Origin: Sabethes cyaneus
Lineage: Eukaryota > Arthropoda > Insecta > Diptera > Culicidae
Length of the DNA stretch: 64,000 nucleotides
Assembly (NCBI RefSeq): GCF_943734655.1
Contig: NC_071353.1
Span: 141,893,907-141,957,906 of the forward strand
Reading direction: 5' to 3'
In this document: piece by piece, positions 12,340-22,700 of the stretch
Layout of the letters: each line of letters begins with the position of its first letter
How positions within the stretch are numbered: the first letter of the stretch is position 1
Made by a program: the position numbers and the translations under genes
Notes under the pieces: generated by a model
The model's database searches: none
Told to the model about the DNA's origin: nothing
Seen by the model: the letters and a program-made list of their open reading frames with translations, nothing else

Positions 12340-13170
12340 GTGCAACTGGATTTAATATCAAAGTTATAATTGGAGTTGACATAGCGCTTTTAATTACACT
12401 TCAATTTGTACTAATTTGGGTTAGAAGCTTTACTTCAAATAGAACTGAAAATTGTACCTAAAACTGGGTTTGAAATTAGACTTAAATTTGGAATAATTCA
12501 AGAATTTTAATAAATTAAAAACTTAGAATTTGGACATGAAAATTTGGAAGTTTTACTTAGAATTTGACATGAAATCAGACTTAAAGGTGAATTGGAAGTT
12601 TTTAATTCAAATTGCACTTGAATTTTTTTTAAATTGGAGTTGGAATAGACTTGGAATCAGATTTGATATTAATATTGAAATCTTAAAATTGGAATTGAAG
12701 TTGTACTTGAAATTGGGCATAAATTGACTTACATTTGAAATTATACTACAAATTGCATTTGAAATATTCAAATTGTATTTGAAATTGGACCTGCAATCAG
12801 AGATTAAATTTAACTTAAAATTGAACCAAGAATTGGAAGCAATAATTGAAATTGGGCTCAAAATTGGACGTTCATTTGAACTTGCAATGACAAATCTCAG
12901 TTAGGAGCTAGGCGGTGCTTGTTAAATAGACTCGGTATGATCGATGCATTACCAGCCCCGTAATTGCCCTGTACTCTAACAGAACAGCCGGTTGCGAAGT
13001 CTGTCGGTAAAAAAGGGTCAAGTCATAGAAAGACGTTTAAGCCCAAAGCTTTGCTTTTCGAACTTGAAATTAAACGTGAAATTGAACATTAAATTAGACT
13101 TGAGTTTGGACTAATTTAAAGTTGAAATTTTACTTCAAACCGGAAAATTCGACACGAAGTTTCACTTAAA
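12340..13170. repeat. Degenerate AAATTGGACTTG array, interrupted by a SINE
   Basis: Irregular 10-22 base units built on AATTGGACTTGAAATTGG fill 12340-12895 and resume at 13040-13170. The interruption is a tRNA-derived SINE tail (12905-13022). The array runs straight into the pyrimidine tract that starts near 13170. Similar arrays occur at 5.75, 40.2, 41.6, 42.5, 46.4, 58.3 and 60.8 kb, often beside a purine or pyrimidine tract. Confidence 0.8.
12905..13022 (+). mobile_element. tRNA-derived SINE, 5'-truncated
   Basis: The segment from AGCTAGGCGGTGCTTG to the AAAAAAGGG near 13020 matches, by eye and with scattered changes, the 3' two thirds of the reverse-strand SINE at 48845-49012 (shared words GGCCCCGTAAT, CCTGTACTCTAA, GCGAAGTCTGTCG). 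The promoter half is missing. Confidence 0.65.
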
Positions 13171-14456
13171 TTAAAATTGATATTTTTCATCTTATTCTCT
13201 CACATTTTACCTCTTTTCTGTTTTGATTTTTCTCTTTTCGAATCCCGTTTTTCGTTTTTTTATCCTGATTTTTCTCCTTTTCTTGATTTTCTTGGTTTTA
13301 GCTCTAACTTTCCATCCATTCTTTCGTATTCCATTTTTTCTGTTCCAGGAAACATCCTGTTTACTTATTTCATTTTTTTTCAAGCCGAGTTTTCTTAAGG
13401 TTTTTCACTCGTTTTTTTTTGTTATTTTCTTTCCCGTTTATCAACTTTCTCCCTTTTTTTCGTTCTCAGTTTCCCCCTTTTTTTAACTTTTTTTATCAGC
13501 TTTATTTTTCGTTTTTCTACTTTATCTGTTCCGTTTTTCTCTTTTTTTGATGCGCAGTTTTTCCGTCTTTTGTATCACGTTTTTGGTTCCCTTTCCCATC
13601 CGATTTCCTTTTTTCTTCTGTTCATCATTTTTGTCTCTTCCGTTGTAGCTTTTTCTTTAGTTCATTTTTTCTGTTTTTCTTCCCTCCTTTTCTGTCCCTT
13701 TCCCCGTTTTTGTACAATATTTCCTTTTATTTATTTATTTATTATTCTTCTTTTCATTTTTGGTTTCTCTGGTTGTCTTGTTTTTTTGTCTCTTGTTCTT
13801 GACAGTTTTTCCTCTTTTTCTCGCTCGTTTTACCTTTTATCGGGCAGCTTTGTCCCTTTTCCCTTTGTGACCCTTTTCCTAAGTTCCAAATTTGCTCTGT
13901 TCCGTTTGCCCTCTTTCTTCCACTTCTCTCTTTCTTTCTTTTTTTTAATGTTCGGTCTTTATTCGCTCATTAACACCTTTCCTATCACGTTTCTCGTTCG
14001 TTTATTTCGTTAGTTTTCCTTTTATCTGTTGGGTAAGTCACTTATTATGTCCTCCTTTTCCACCTTTTCTGTCACGTTCTGTTATCCTTTTCCCTTTTTG
14101 TCCCTTTTGTTTTCTATTTTCATTTTTGTTATTTTATTTTATTTCCAGTGACGTTTTCCCTCTTTTTCTGTTCTCGGTTCTCCATTCTCCTGCTCCTGTA
14201 TTTTCTTCATTTCTTTTTCTCCTGTTGTATCTCGTTTTCTCGTCTTTATTGTCCCATTTTTTCTCCTTTTCTGTCCAATTTAACCCCATTTTCACTCTCG
14301 TTTTCTTAATTTTATTCACGGTCTTTCTTCTTTTCTGTCATTTTTCTTCGTTTCTCTTCCATCCATTAACTGTCTCTCACTAACTTTCTCTCCAGTCTCT
14401 TGGTTTTTTGGCTCGTTTACCCTCTTTTTCTCTCCCGTTTTCTCGGTTTGCAGTTT
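13170..14456. repeat. Degenerate pyrimidine-rich tract, left part
   Basis: 1.3 kb of T/C-rich sequence made of words such as CCCGTTTTC, TCTTTTTCTG and TTTTTCTC. It is the complement of the purine tract type at 4300-5740. It breaks off at 14457, where a 1 kb palindrome-ended element is inserted, and continues at 15485-15925. Open frames here are composition artefacts rich in Phe, Ser and Leu. Confidence 0.85.
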
Positions 14457-15472
14457 TGACGTAGGACTACGTCTTACGGCAAGTTTTGAGATAGGGTGTC
14501 ATTCCAAAAAATCGAAAAATGCGAGAGTCACGAAAAATGAAAGGTTTTGAGCGCTAATAGCTCAGCGGTTTTCCGATCGATTTTCAATATTCTTACACCA
14601 ATCGATCGGAAAATCTTCTAAGAATTGACTCAAATGAAGAAAAGTATGGATTCTTGACGTTGAACTATTGAAAAATTGAAAATAATGAACCTATGTTTTA
14701 CCAGAATTCTCGCTTCGTGGTTGGTTGGAAGATTCTGTACGATGATCTAAACCTATACCAATTTGATATCTGTGCTTGGGAAGGAAGCCAAAACAAGTGA
14801 CAAAGCTTCCTCATTTCAACAAGATTTCTTAACACCGCGGTTCAACCTAGACCATTTTGATGTCCTTGCTTGAGAAGTACTCCAGAGAGAGCAACAAAGC
14901 CCCTCGTGCCAACAGATTTCTTACAAACGCAATTAAACCTAGTCCAATTTGATGTCTGTGTTAGGAAAGTGTGCCAGAAAAAATGACACAAATTCGTTGT
15001 CCCAATAGATCGCAAATTCTTTACTGCGAGACGATTAAACCTAGGCGATTTTGAAATCTATGTTGGAATAATGTGCTACAGCTGTAGTGTTTTATTACAA
15101 TATGACTCTGTATGAATACGCATGCTTACCGTTTCATTAGAAAAGTGAAAAGATGTGCTGTTGATAAAATAGGATTGAATTTGTAAAATCCCTTCAACGT
15201 GGGAAACCATGGATAATAAAAACAATCTTTAATTTCGATAAGGTAGCAGGAAAGCAATAGTTTGTGTTCTTGATTTTGTTAAATTGTTTTCAAATGCACA
15301 ATCTTTTGAGAATAGAACGTATGCAACGTTACTACTTTGATAAACGTTACATAAAACGCATGTAGCATGTATATATGTTACATATAGCACGTAAACATGA
15401 AGAATCGAATGATTACAAGCATGAATACATGCTACTATCACTATACAAAGAGACTTACGTAGTCCTGCGTCA
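14457..15472. mobile_element. Palindrome-ended element, short copy (element A)
   Basis: The ends are TGACGTAGGACTACGTC at the left and ACGTAGTCCTGCGTCA at the right. They are inverted relative to each other, and each is also a near-palindrome (GACGTAG-GA-CTACGTC). It interrupts the pyrimidine tract, which continues on both sides, so it behaves as an insertion. About 150 bases at each end match, in reverse orientation, the ends of the 3.1 kb element at 25416-28534. At the right end the match runs some 25-30 bases past the palindrome (to about 15503), so the true edge may be slightly further out. No target duplication was recognised. Confidence 0.75.
14729..15065 (+). repeat. Four diverged ~92-base tandem repeats inside element A
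   Basis: Successive units share GATTTCTTA near the start, then AACCTAGNCCAATTTGATGT, then a GTGCCAGA/GACAAA-type end. They start near 14729, 14825, 14915 and 15008. Spacing is regular but the copies have diverged. They were not seen in the longer relative at 25416-28534. Confidence 0.7.
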
Positions 15473-15484
15473 CCTATATATGCG

Positions 15485-15925
15485 GTCGTGTCTTGTACAC
15501 AACCCCTTTGATTTTTTGTTTCGGTTTTCCATTTTTCTGCTCCCGTAATTCTTCTTTTCTTTTTCTCCTTTTGTATCGCGTTTTTACTTTTGGTTACTCC
15601 CGTTTTTTCTCTTTATCGATTCAGTTTATCCCCATTTTCTCTCTTTCGTTTTTTATTTTTTTATCTTCTTCTGTCCAGTTTTTCTACTGTACTATTCTAC
15701 TGTTCTGTTCTGTTTTTCAGCTGGTTTATTGCCTCGTTTTCCCTCCTTTTCTCTCTCCCGTTTTCTTTTTTTTTTGCACTTTTCGTGTCCCGTTTTCTGC
15801 AACGTTTTTTCTTTAATTTTTTTTTCGGGACAGTTTTTTTTCTTTCGCTTTTTTCTAACCCGTTTCTCCAGTTTTGTCACAATTTCCTTTATACTCTTTA
15901 CAGTTTTTATTTCTTTTTCTGGAGA
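15485..15925. repeat. Pyrimidine-rich tract, right part, with conserved terminal flank
   Basis: Continuation of the tract at 13170-14456 after element A. It ends at about 15925 in GAGCAGCAGGAGACGGACTA and nearby bases. A closely similar sequence in reverse complement (GTAGTCCATCTCCTGTTG) borders the purine tract at 4268-4290. This shared edge suggests both tracts derive from one repeat family with a defined end. Confidence 0.75.
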
Positions 15926-16189
15926 GCAGCAGGAGACGGACTACCTCTTAGTTCGTCGGAAATCCATCAGTGAATATGGTAACAAAATTTACTAACATTT
16001 GTATAAGCAATTTGCTCTACCTTGTTTGGTTTATGTTCATATGTATATTTGGTTCACACGTAATGTGATAGAAATAAACTTTCCGACTTTTCTTTGGAGT
16101 TTACTACAATAAAAAAAGCAGAGTCTTGGGTTTAAAGGCTTTTCCACCATCATTTAACTTAAAATTATCAAAACGGAAATTGAATTGTT

Positions 16190-16760
16190 ATTCAACTGAA
16201 TTTGAAAGAAGACTTGAAATTGACAGAAGACAGAAAATCGAAGACGCTGACCTGGTGAAGGCCAAAAAGGTGTTAAGTTTGTTCAAGCACCGGCCGAAAG
16301 TTTTGATTCGCGATGCGGCGAAGCAGACGAAGACACCGAACCGGAACGGCAAACAAAACACAGTGCCAAAACCAGCGCCGGGAAGTAACACCGAGAGGAC
16401 TGATGAATCCGAAATCCGTCGTGGTGATTTACATCAAGGCAGAGCAGGGGTTTTACAGTGCCACATCACGGTTGACCATTTCTGAAGAAGTAAGAAAAAA
16501 GAGCATCTGTGGGTGTAGGAAGATGAGCCAGTCGTACTTCACGACAGGTACCATTAACAGACAAATCTACCGGGATGAATGCCCCCAGAAGCGCCTGCTA
16601 TCTTTCCTGCGGTCGAACGAAGGCAACACCCTATTTTGGCCCGGTTAGGCCTTCTGCTACTATGCGCCACCGATGTTAAACTAGTACAGAGATAATAATG
16701 TTGTTTTTGTACCAAAAGACGTCAAGCCAATGAACTCGCCTGGGCTTCGCCCGATTGAAT
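16190..16760 (+). mobile_element. DD37E-type mariner (ITmD37E-like) transposase remnant
   Basis: Pieces of a Tc1/mariner superfamily transposase occur in two + frames. An N-terminal basic stretch (FKHRPKVLIRDAAKQTKTPN) lies near 16280-16345. A core with SQSYFTTGTINRQIYRDE, QKRLLSFLRS and LFWPG lies at 16520-16648, where the second catalytic Asp is lost at or after the WP motif. A trace of PxxRPIE follows at 16735-16760. Frameshifts and stops make it inactive. The family resemblance to the mosquito DD37E group is from memory. Confidence 0.7.
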
Positions 16761-17084
16761 AGCTACGGCTATCATGACTTCAAGAAATACGTAAAATGTT
16801 GGAGAACTAGGCGGCTTTGAGCACTTGATAAAACACTGGAGAAAAATACCAAAATCAGTCCCTTCAGTGCGCTAAACCTTCTGGCTGATGTCAAGTCAAG
16901 GTATCAAATTGTCAAAATTCGACTTAAAATGAATTTTTAGCAAAATTTTTTTAACATTTTGTCTTCGAAGCGGCTTCGATCACAGCGTCTCACGGAGGAA
17001 AAAGCAGGTCCAACATCCAGATTGAATGCATCTTTGAATCTCCTTACTCGTATTATTGTTGGTGATGGCTAGAGATCCCACCCA

Positions 17085-17365
17085 GCCAGCACCAACTCGT
17101 ATATTGATGTACGAAAACTATCGTAAATATCTCTTAACAAATTCGGATTCGTAAATAAAGCCTAGTAAAACGCACACAAGTTGATATTCTATCGTTTATA
17201 ATGCTAGTAAATGACTAGTAAAGTCGTATAGCTGCATGCAGCTAGTCGCACTTAATCGGATCTTATCGTATTGAAATACCTATATAAGTGTAACGCTCAA
17301 AATTATTCCTCAGTGCGTATATCGCCTCCAAAATGGTACGGATATCAGAACGTAACTCTTATTTG
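17085..17365. mobile_element. MITE-like repeat, inverted relative to 45600-45905
   Basis: Starts CCAGCCAGCACCAACTCGTA, then TGTACGAAAACTATCGTAAA. The reverse complement of 45600-45905 carries the same order of words, including AATCGGATNTTATCGTA, TATATAAGT and CGCTCAAAATTATTC. About 280 bases correspond, with indels. No coding frame is present. Confidence 0.65.
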
Positions 17366-17404
17366 CAGTCTAATTATACGTATGAAAATGCTGACTGAGC
17401 AATT

Positions 17405-17830
17405 ATATGAACTTATCAACCATTTCCAGTTCATCACCGTCAATAGTCACCGTCCGTGGGATTTGGTTTTCAACAGTTCGTTTGTAACCCAATCCTAACC
17501 TCCGTATGGCTAGACTTGTATGACATAAATTGCCTCCGTCGTCCCAAGGTTTCTAGTTATGATGTTAAGATCATCTGCGAAGGCTGGGGGTTGGCTACTT
17601 TTACTAAAGATCGTTCCTCTCGTTTCGATGCCCGCACAACGGTTCACACCTTCAATAGTGATGTTGAATAACATACATGATAAACTATCCCCTTGCCACA
17701 AACCTCTGCGCGATTCGAAGGAATTCGAAAGCGCTCCCGAATCACGCACGCAGCTCAATACCCGCTGTTGGCGCTCGACAGTCTCGTATGCTGCCCTGAA
17801 ATCCACGAAAACATGATACGTGGGCACGTT
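17405..17830 (-). mobile_element. Non-LTR retrotransposon reverse transcriptase fragment
   Basis: Reading on the - strand: HVFVDFRAAYETVER (palm, catalytic Asp present), then SRRGLWQGDSLSCMLFNI, then AFADDLNIITR (the FADD box intact), then VTIDGDELEMVDKF. These are ordered RT motifs 3-6 from a copy truncated at both sides. Similar RT words occur at 50.34-50.83 kb and in a short + strand stretch at 31618-31680. Confidence 0.8.
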
Positions 17831-18681
17831 ATATCCCTTTGTCTATTTGAGATACTAAAGTGATAAACTATTTTCAAATGCCGAGCCTCATTATAAGTCA
17901 AGGTATAAATAGCAAAAAGAGCGTTTATTTCTAAAGGTTTGCTTTGAAATGTAATTCTTACAGTAGGTCTATAACTATTAAGACTTTTTTTCTACCAAGA
18001 TCAATTTTAAGCAGAATTCAACAAATATTTATTACAGAGAACCAAAAACGTTTCATATATTAATTAATAGACAAATAGAACCAAAACTTGTTTGTGAAGA
18101 AAGTTGTAACAAAATCGAAGTTAATAAATAACTTATTCCCTCATTTTTCTTAATTTTAGAAATCTGCTAAAGTAATCGAAATTAAACAACAGTTTTTCTA
18201 ACAATCTATTGCTTCAAAAATACGTTAAAATAAATAGTTTCTCATAATGCTAAGCTTTGTCTTTATTTTTTAAATATAGGTACCTTAATTTGATCGTTTT
18301 TTAAGACTCTTCCGTTTAACTCTTGAAGAAATACCCAAAACAAGTAAATCGAGTGGGCTGAAAAAGAAACTCATTCAGATTCAGAAAGCCGCCGAGACGT
18401 GGGAAAAAGAAACGGTTCATTCAGCCAACAAAATTACGCAATTGTCCTACGACGTGCTCCCATTAGGTTTAATGTTTGTTAGATCAATTCATACCTAAAT
18501 CAAGTCATTAATTCTGCTTCATGGTTCCAGTTCGATTTGCTAGTCCTATCTTCGCACTTGCTAAGAGTACGATGACGTAAGTTGTCATCGATTTGACATT
18601 TCGTTCGTTCAGCAGCAGTTGTTCAAGTCACCGACGCGTTGTGTTGTTGGTTGATTCCCAGTAAATCGTCCGCCCAGCAGC

Positions 18682-18738
18682 AGTTGTCCGGGACGGACGG
18701 ACGGACCGGACCCGGACGGCCGGACGGACGGAACGAAA
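18682..18738. repeat. GC-rich GGAC tetranucleotide run
   Basis: An imperfect (GGAC)n stretch, unusually GC-rich in an AT-rich intergenic region. It is preceded by two copies of a CAGCAGCAGTTGT word about 60 bases apart (18612, 18675). No gene was recognised around it. Confidence 0.7.
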
Positions 18739-19129
18739 ATAAATCGCAAGGTATCTGTTTTAATGAAATCCCTAGCCTCCGGATGATGATCTCTCCCGCA
18801 GGTTGGCGAGCAAAAATAAACGCATTACAGCAGAACGGATTCCTACGGTGGGTGACGCATGCAGGCTATGTAAAATGGCCAAAAGTTGCAAACTACTTTT
18901 TTAACGATCCGAAGCATGGGGCTGCTAAGTTTGTTGCTATCTAGTATGGAACATGTTTCATCGTTAGTCTAGACCCTAGGTGGTAACTGATTTGATAGCT
19001 TTAGGTACATCTATTTTTATTATTTAATCAGTGGCGCTTTAAACAAAACAGTTCAATTCAGCTTCAACATGTTTTGGCCGGGCATTTGTTATTCGTCATT
19101 GTTTTCTAAAAACAAATACGTCATTGTTT

Positions 19130-19569
19130 TCGAATCAAAGTTCGATTATTTCAACTAAACACCTTCCATTTTCCAATACAATTCAACTAAATCCCCAAAC
19201 AACGCGTGATACCATTATTAGCCTCATAAGCATCAAAGGATCCTCATCACCTGTTTGCTCGTTGCTGTTACCGAGATTGGTCACCAACCTCCGCTTTCCA
19301 TTCGGCTCTCTCTCCGTCGTGAATGCCTCCAACGCCCATGGTGATGTTGGCTCGGTGCCACCCAAGCATCCGTTAATTTTTTTTCTCGCCTTATCCACCC
19401 TCTTCCCTTTGCCCTGCCTGGTGGCAGTGTGATTTGACCAACAGCCAGCCAGCCAGCCAGCCTGTTGAATAGGCATTTCAAGCGCGCTTGGAAGGAAAGC
19501 AGACATGCGCTTGTTTTACCGTTTCACGGCAGGACACGGCAGCGCTTCTCAGGACTCGTGGACGGTTCA
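19130..19569 (+). promoter_or_regulatory. capa upstream region, apparently non-repetitive
   Basis: The 440 bases before the capa TATA box share no repeat family found elsewhere in the window and contain a short (AGCC)n run at 19442-19461. They are the natural place for capa control elements, but no specific factor site can be named from sequence alone. Confidence 0.45.
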
Positions 19570-19604
19570 TATAAAAGGTGCCAGCAGCTAGCCGAACGGT
19601 ACCA
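19570..19604 (+). promoter_or_regulatory. Core promoter of capa (TATA box and initiator)
   Basis: TATAAAAG at 19570-19577 is followed by CCATTC with its A at 19604, a spacing of about 30 bases that suits a TATA-Inr promoter. The first ATG downstream in any frame is the capa start at 19756, giving a 5' UTR of about 150 bases. This also settles the start codon, because the frame is open upstream of it. Confidence 0.7.
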
Positions 19605-19755
19605 TTCGATTGCAAGAACTGCAAGTTATCTGGCCGAACATCTTGGCCTTACCGGTTCCTCAAATCCAACCACTCTGAGGGGACTCAAGGTGGGCGAGGA
19701 TCGCAGCATAGTGGTCAAAGAACAAAGTGAACAGAACAGAATATCCTTCGGTAAA

Positions 19756-22700
19756 ATGCTTCCGGTGTCACAATTAAAAATGCTAGTGTACGTCTCGTTA
19801 TTTCTGGTTGTGCTTTCCACGGCCAAGTTGTGCCACGGTGCTGCCGCCGATGGTGAGTGAAGCGAGCAAAGCTGATTTAATTCAACGGAATAATAACCGA
19901 CCGGTGCTGTGCCGGATTTGCGCTGGATAATTGCTGGTGTTGCGAGATGGACCTCCGATGACAGATGATAATGTGTTGTGTGCAAATCGGAAACTTAGTG
20001 TAGGCGGTGGCAGCTTACAGCGTTACAGTGAAATTTTGAGCTATTTTATTTGAACAAACAATTTTATTCGTTGTGTGTAAATTTGCGAAGGGAATCGACG
20101 CGAGAATAGATGTTGTAAACGTTTTATCGTAGCCCCAGCAGAGGGGAAAATATCTCAAGCACTGGGTATTTACGTCTTCCAAAAACTCGTTGTCTACAGT
20201 CGAGAAGGTATCCTGTGCAACAGCCTCCAGTAAATGTTTATCGAATCATTGCTCAAACAGATCATATCATGATTGGGTTTTGTAGACTTAAATCACAAGC
20301 TCACAGGCCCAAACAAGTGATGCATACGGATATTTAAGCCAAGCCAAATTTTTGGCCACTACTCAGGAACAAAACAATACTATCGTTAAATTTTGTTCAT
20401 TAAAAGAGGATGAATTGGCAAATAAGAAAAAAAAATTGTGGAAAAATTTGTGCAGATAATATTTTTCCTGCGTAGCTAAGAAAATTTACTTACAATTTCA
20501 TCAAAGGATATTTACTCTGCGATGCTTTGTTCCAGAGATATGACTTTTTGAAACAAAGAAATTCCTAGAACAATCAAGTTTTTCGAACAAAACTCTACAA
20601 TAACAAAAAAAAAATGCCATCGTGAAATTTTTGTCACTAAACGAAAATGAATTGGCAAATAAGAAAAAATATTTTGAAAATTGTCCAAAATTTAGGACAT
20701 GGTTTTTCGACTTTCTTTAGAATTTTCCAACGTCGTGGATAATTTTACGAAAAACTTTTTCCAACTGATATTTTTCCTAGATTACTGAGGAAATTTTCTT
20801 GTATCTTCAATAAAAATAAACTATTGTTCTACGGTGCTTGGTTCAAGAGTTCCTGATTAACTTTCAAGTATAGTGAACCAAAATCTTCAACAAAATGGTG
20901 ACCAGTGACCAGTCTCCCTAGTTTTATTTTGCTATACTAAGTTACCAGGGCTATTTAAGAATCTCGTTTTTGTTATTGGTTGCTGGTTTTGCCAGGAAGC
21001 TTTTACATATATGACGGATTTCACGCCAACTCGACCAGAGGTTGGCATGACCCTCTCAGAATTTTATGAAACGTTGTGTGTGTAAAGAGTTCATGTAAAT
21101 AAACATCTTTGCATACTTAGTTTTTCGAAAATTAGTCTAGGCTAACTTTTGGAAAGGGCTTAATTTTTTTTCTCTTTTTTATTATAAAAAATATAACTCG
21201 AAAACTAAAAGACCTACAAAAAATTATCTATGGGTGTCTTTTAGAAAATCGAATTTTCATAAAAAAAATTCTGAAAAAAATAAAAATTAATTGCTATTCT
21301 GAGAAAAAAGCATTTTAAAAAATAAAAATCGATTTTCCAAAAAAGGCCATCTCAGAAATTGATAAAAATATTTTGAAGATAGATAATTATATGGACTACA
21401 ATTCTTCCATACATCACAAAATGGGCATATTTAAGGGAAAAAAGTTTTTCTTACAAAAACTTTTCCGGAAAAAAGGTATTTCAGTATTTTCGAAAATTAT
21501 AGCATCTACAAAAAATGATCAATGAGTGACTTTTCCAAAATTTGCTAATTTTCATAAAAAAAAATCCAGCTTTTTACACTCGAACAACAAACAATCATGG
21601 ATGTTTCCATAGTAACTCCGTTAGGGTAAACTCGACGCTCCTGAATGTCAAAAGATTGTGCCCACTTGTGCCCAATATCCACCATTATCGCTCGTGGAAA
21701 GATGGATACTGAAAATAATAAAAACCATTTCCACACTGAGAAAAAAAGCATTTTAAAAACTAAAATTCAATTTTCCAAAAACGCCAATCTCGGAAATTGA
21801 TGAAATTTGTTCTGAAATGTAGATATTTATAAGGCCTACAAATCTACTGATCTAGGATCAATTGTCGTAAAAAATCTTCAACTAAAAGAAAAGTTAACGA
21901 AATCACAATAAACAGGAGGTGTATTTATCAGCCATCCTTGCCTGTGAAACAAGCCGATCACGATCAAGAAAATGTATGGGGAAATTCGAATTTGAAACTA
22001 TTTAGTGATTGAAAAACAAACTTATAATAAAAACCACACAACTGCAACATCCATTATGAATCGATTGGTATGCAAATCAGCAAAATCCTTTTAGAATTGA
22101 CAGAGCTTTCACCGTTCGACATCTTTCATAGTGTCGTGGCGGTAACTAAGTAGAATCCAAATTAAGGAATGACACCATGTAAGATTTAAAATGTGTTCCT
22201 CAAAAAAGTGAAACTTAAATTTCGAAAACCAAAACCATATTTTGCTCGGACAGTTTTGCCCAAGTGTTTGCTATATGATATGCTTTATTAAATTTTACGC
22301 GTGCTTGTGTGTAATTGGGTTTTACCCTTCCTTCCATGATAGCGCACAGTATTCCAAAAGGGCGAAAAGTGAAACTTTTTCCTAGTGTCTTTTGCTTTCA
22401 TTTTATCATTTATGGTCTTCAGCACTTTGCTTCATATAAATATCCCCCTTAATCTAAAACTGTCAAAAGTTAGTCATCGCTTACTATAGTGAAAATAAAA
22501 AAATAACTTTTTTGTATTAGGAAATATAGACATAGTTTCTTCGGCAATGTTGAAAATAATGTAAAAACAAGCAACTTTACTGAAGAAATAAAATTTCTAT
22601 CTTTATCGAGTATTGAGCTATAGGGCATATTCTTTAAAACTACTTTAAAAATTAGTTTTTCAGACTTAGCTTTTCTTTGTTGCATTTTACGAGAATACAA

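Noticed and set aside
13177..14383. Several Phe-rich forward open frames
   Set aside because: Pyrimidine-tract artefacts with no start context, splice structure or motif.
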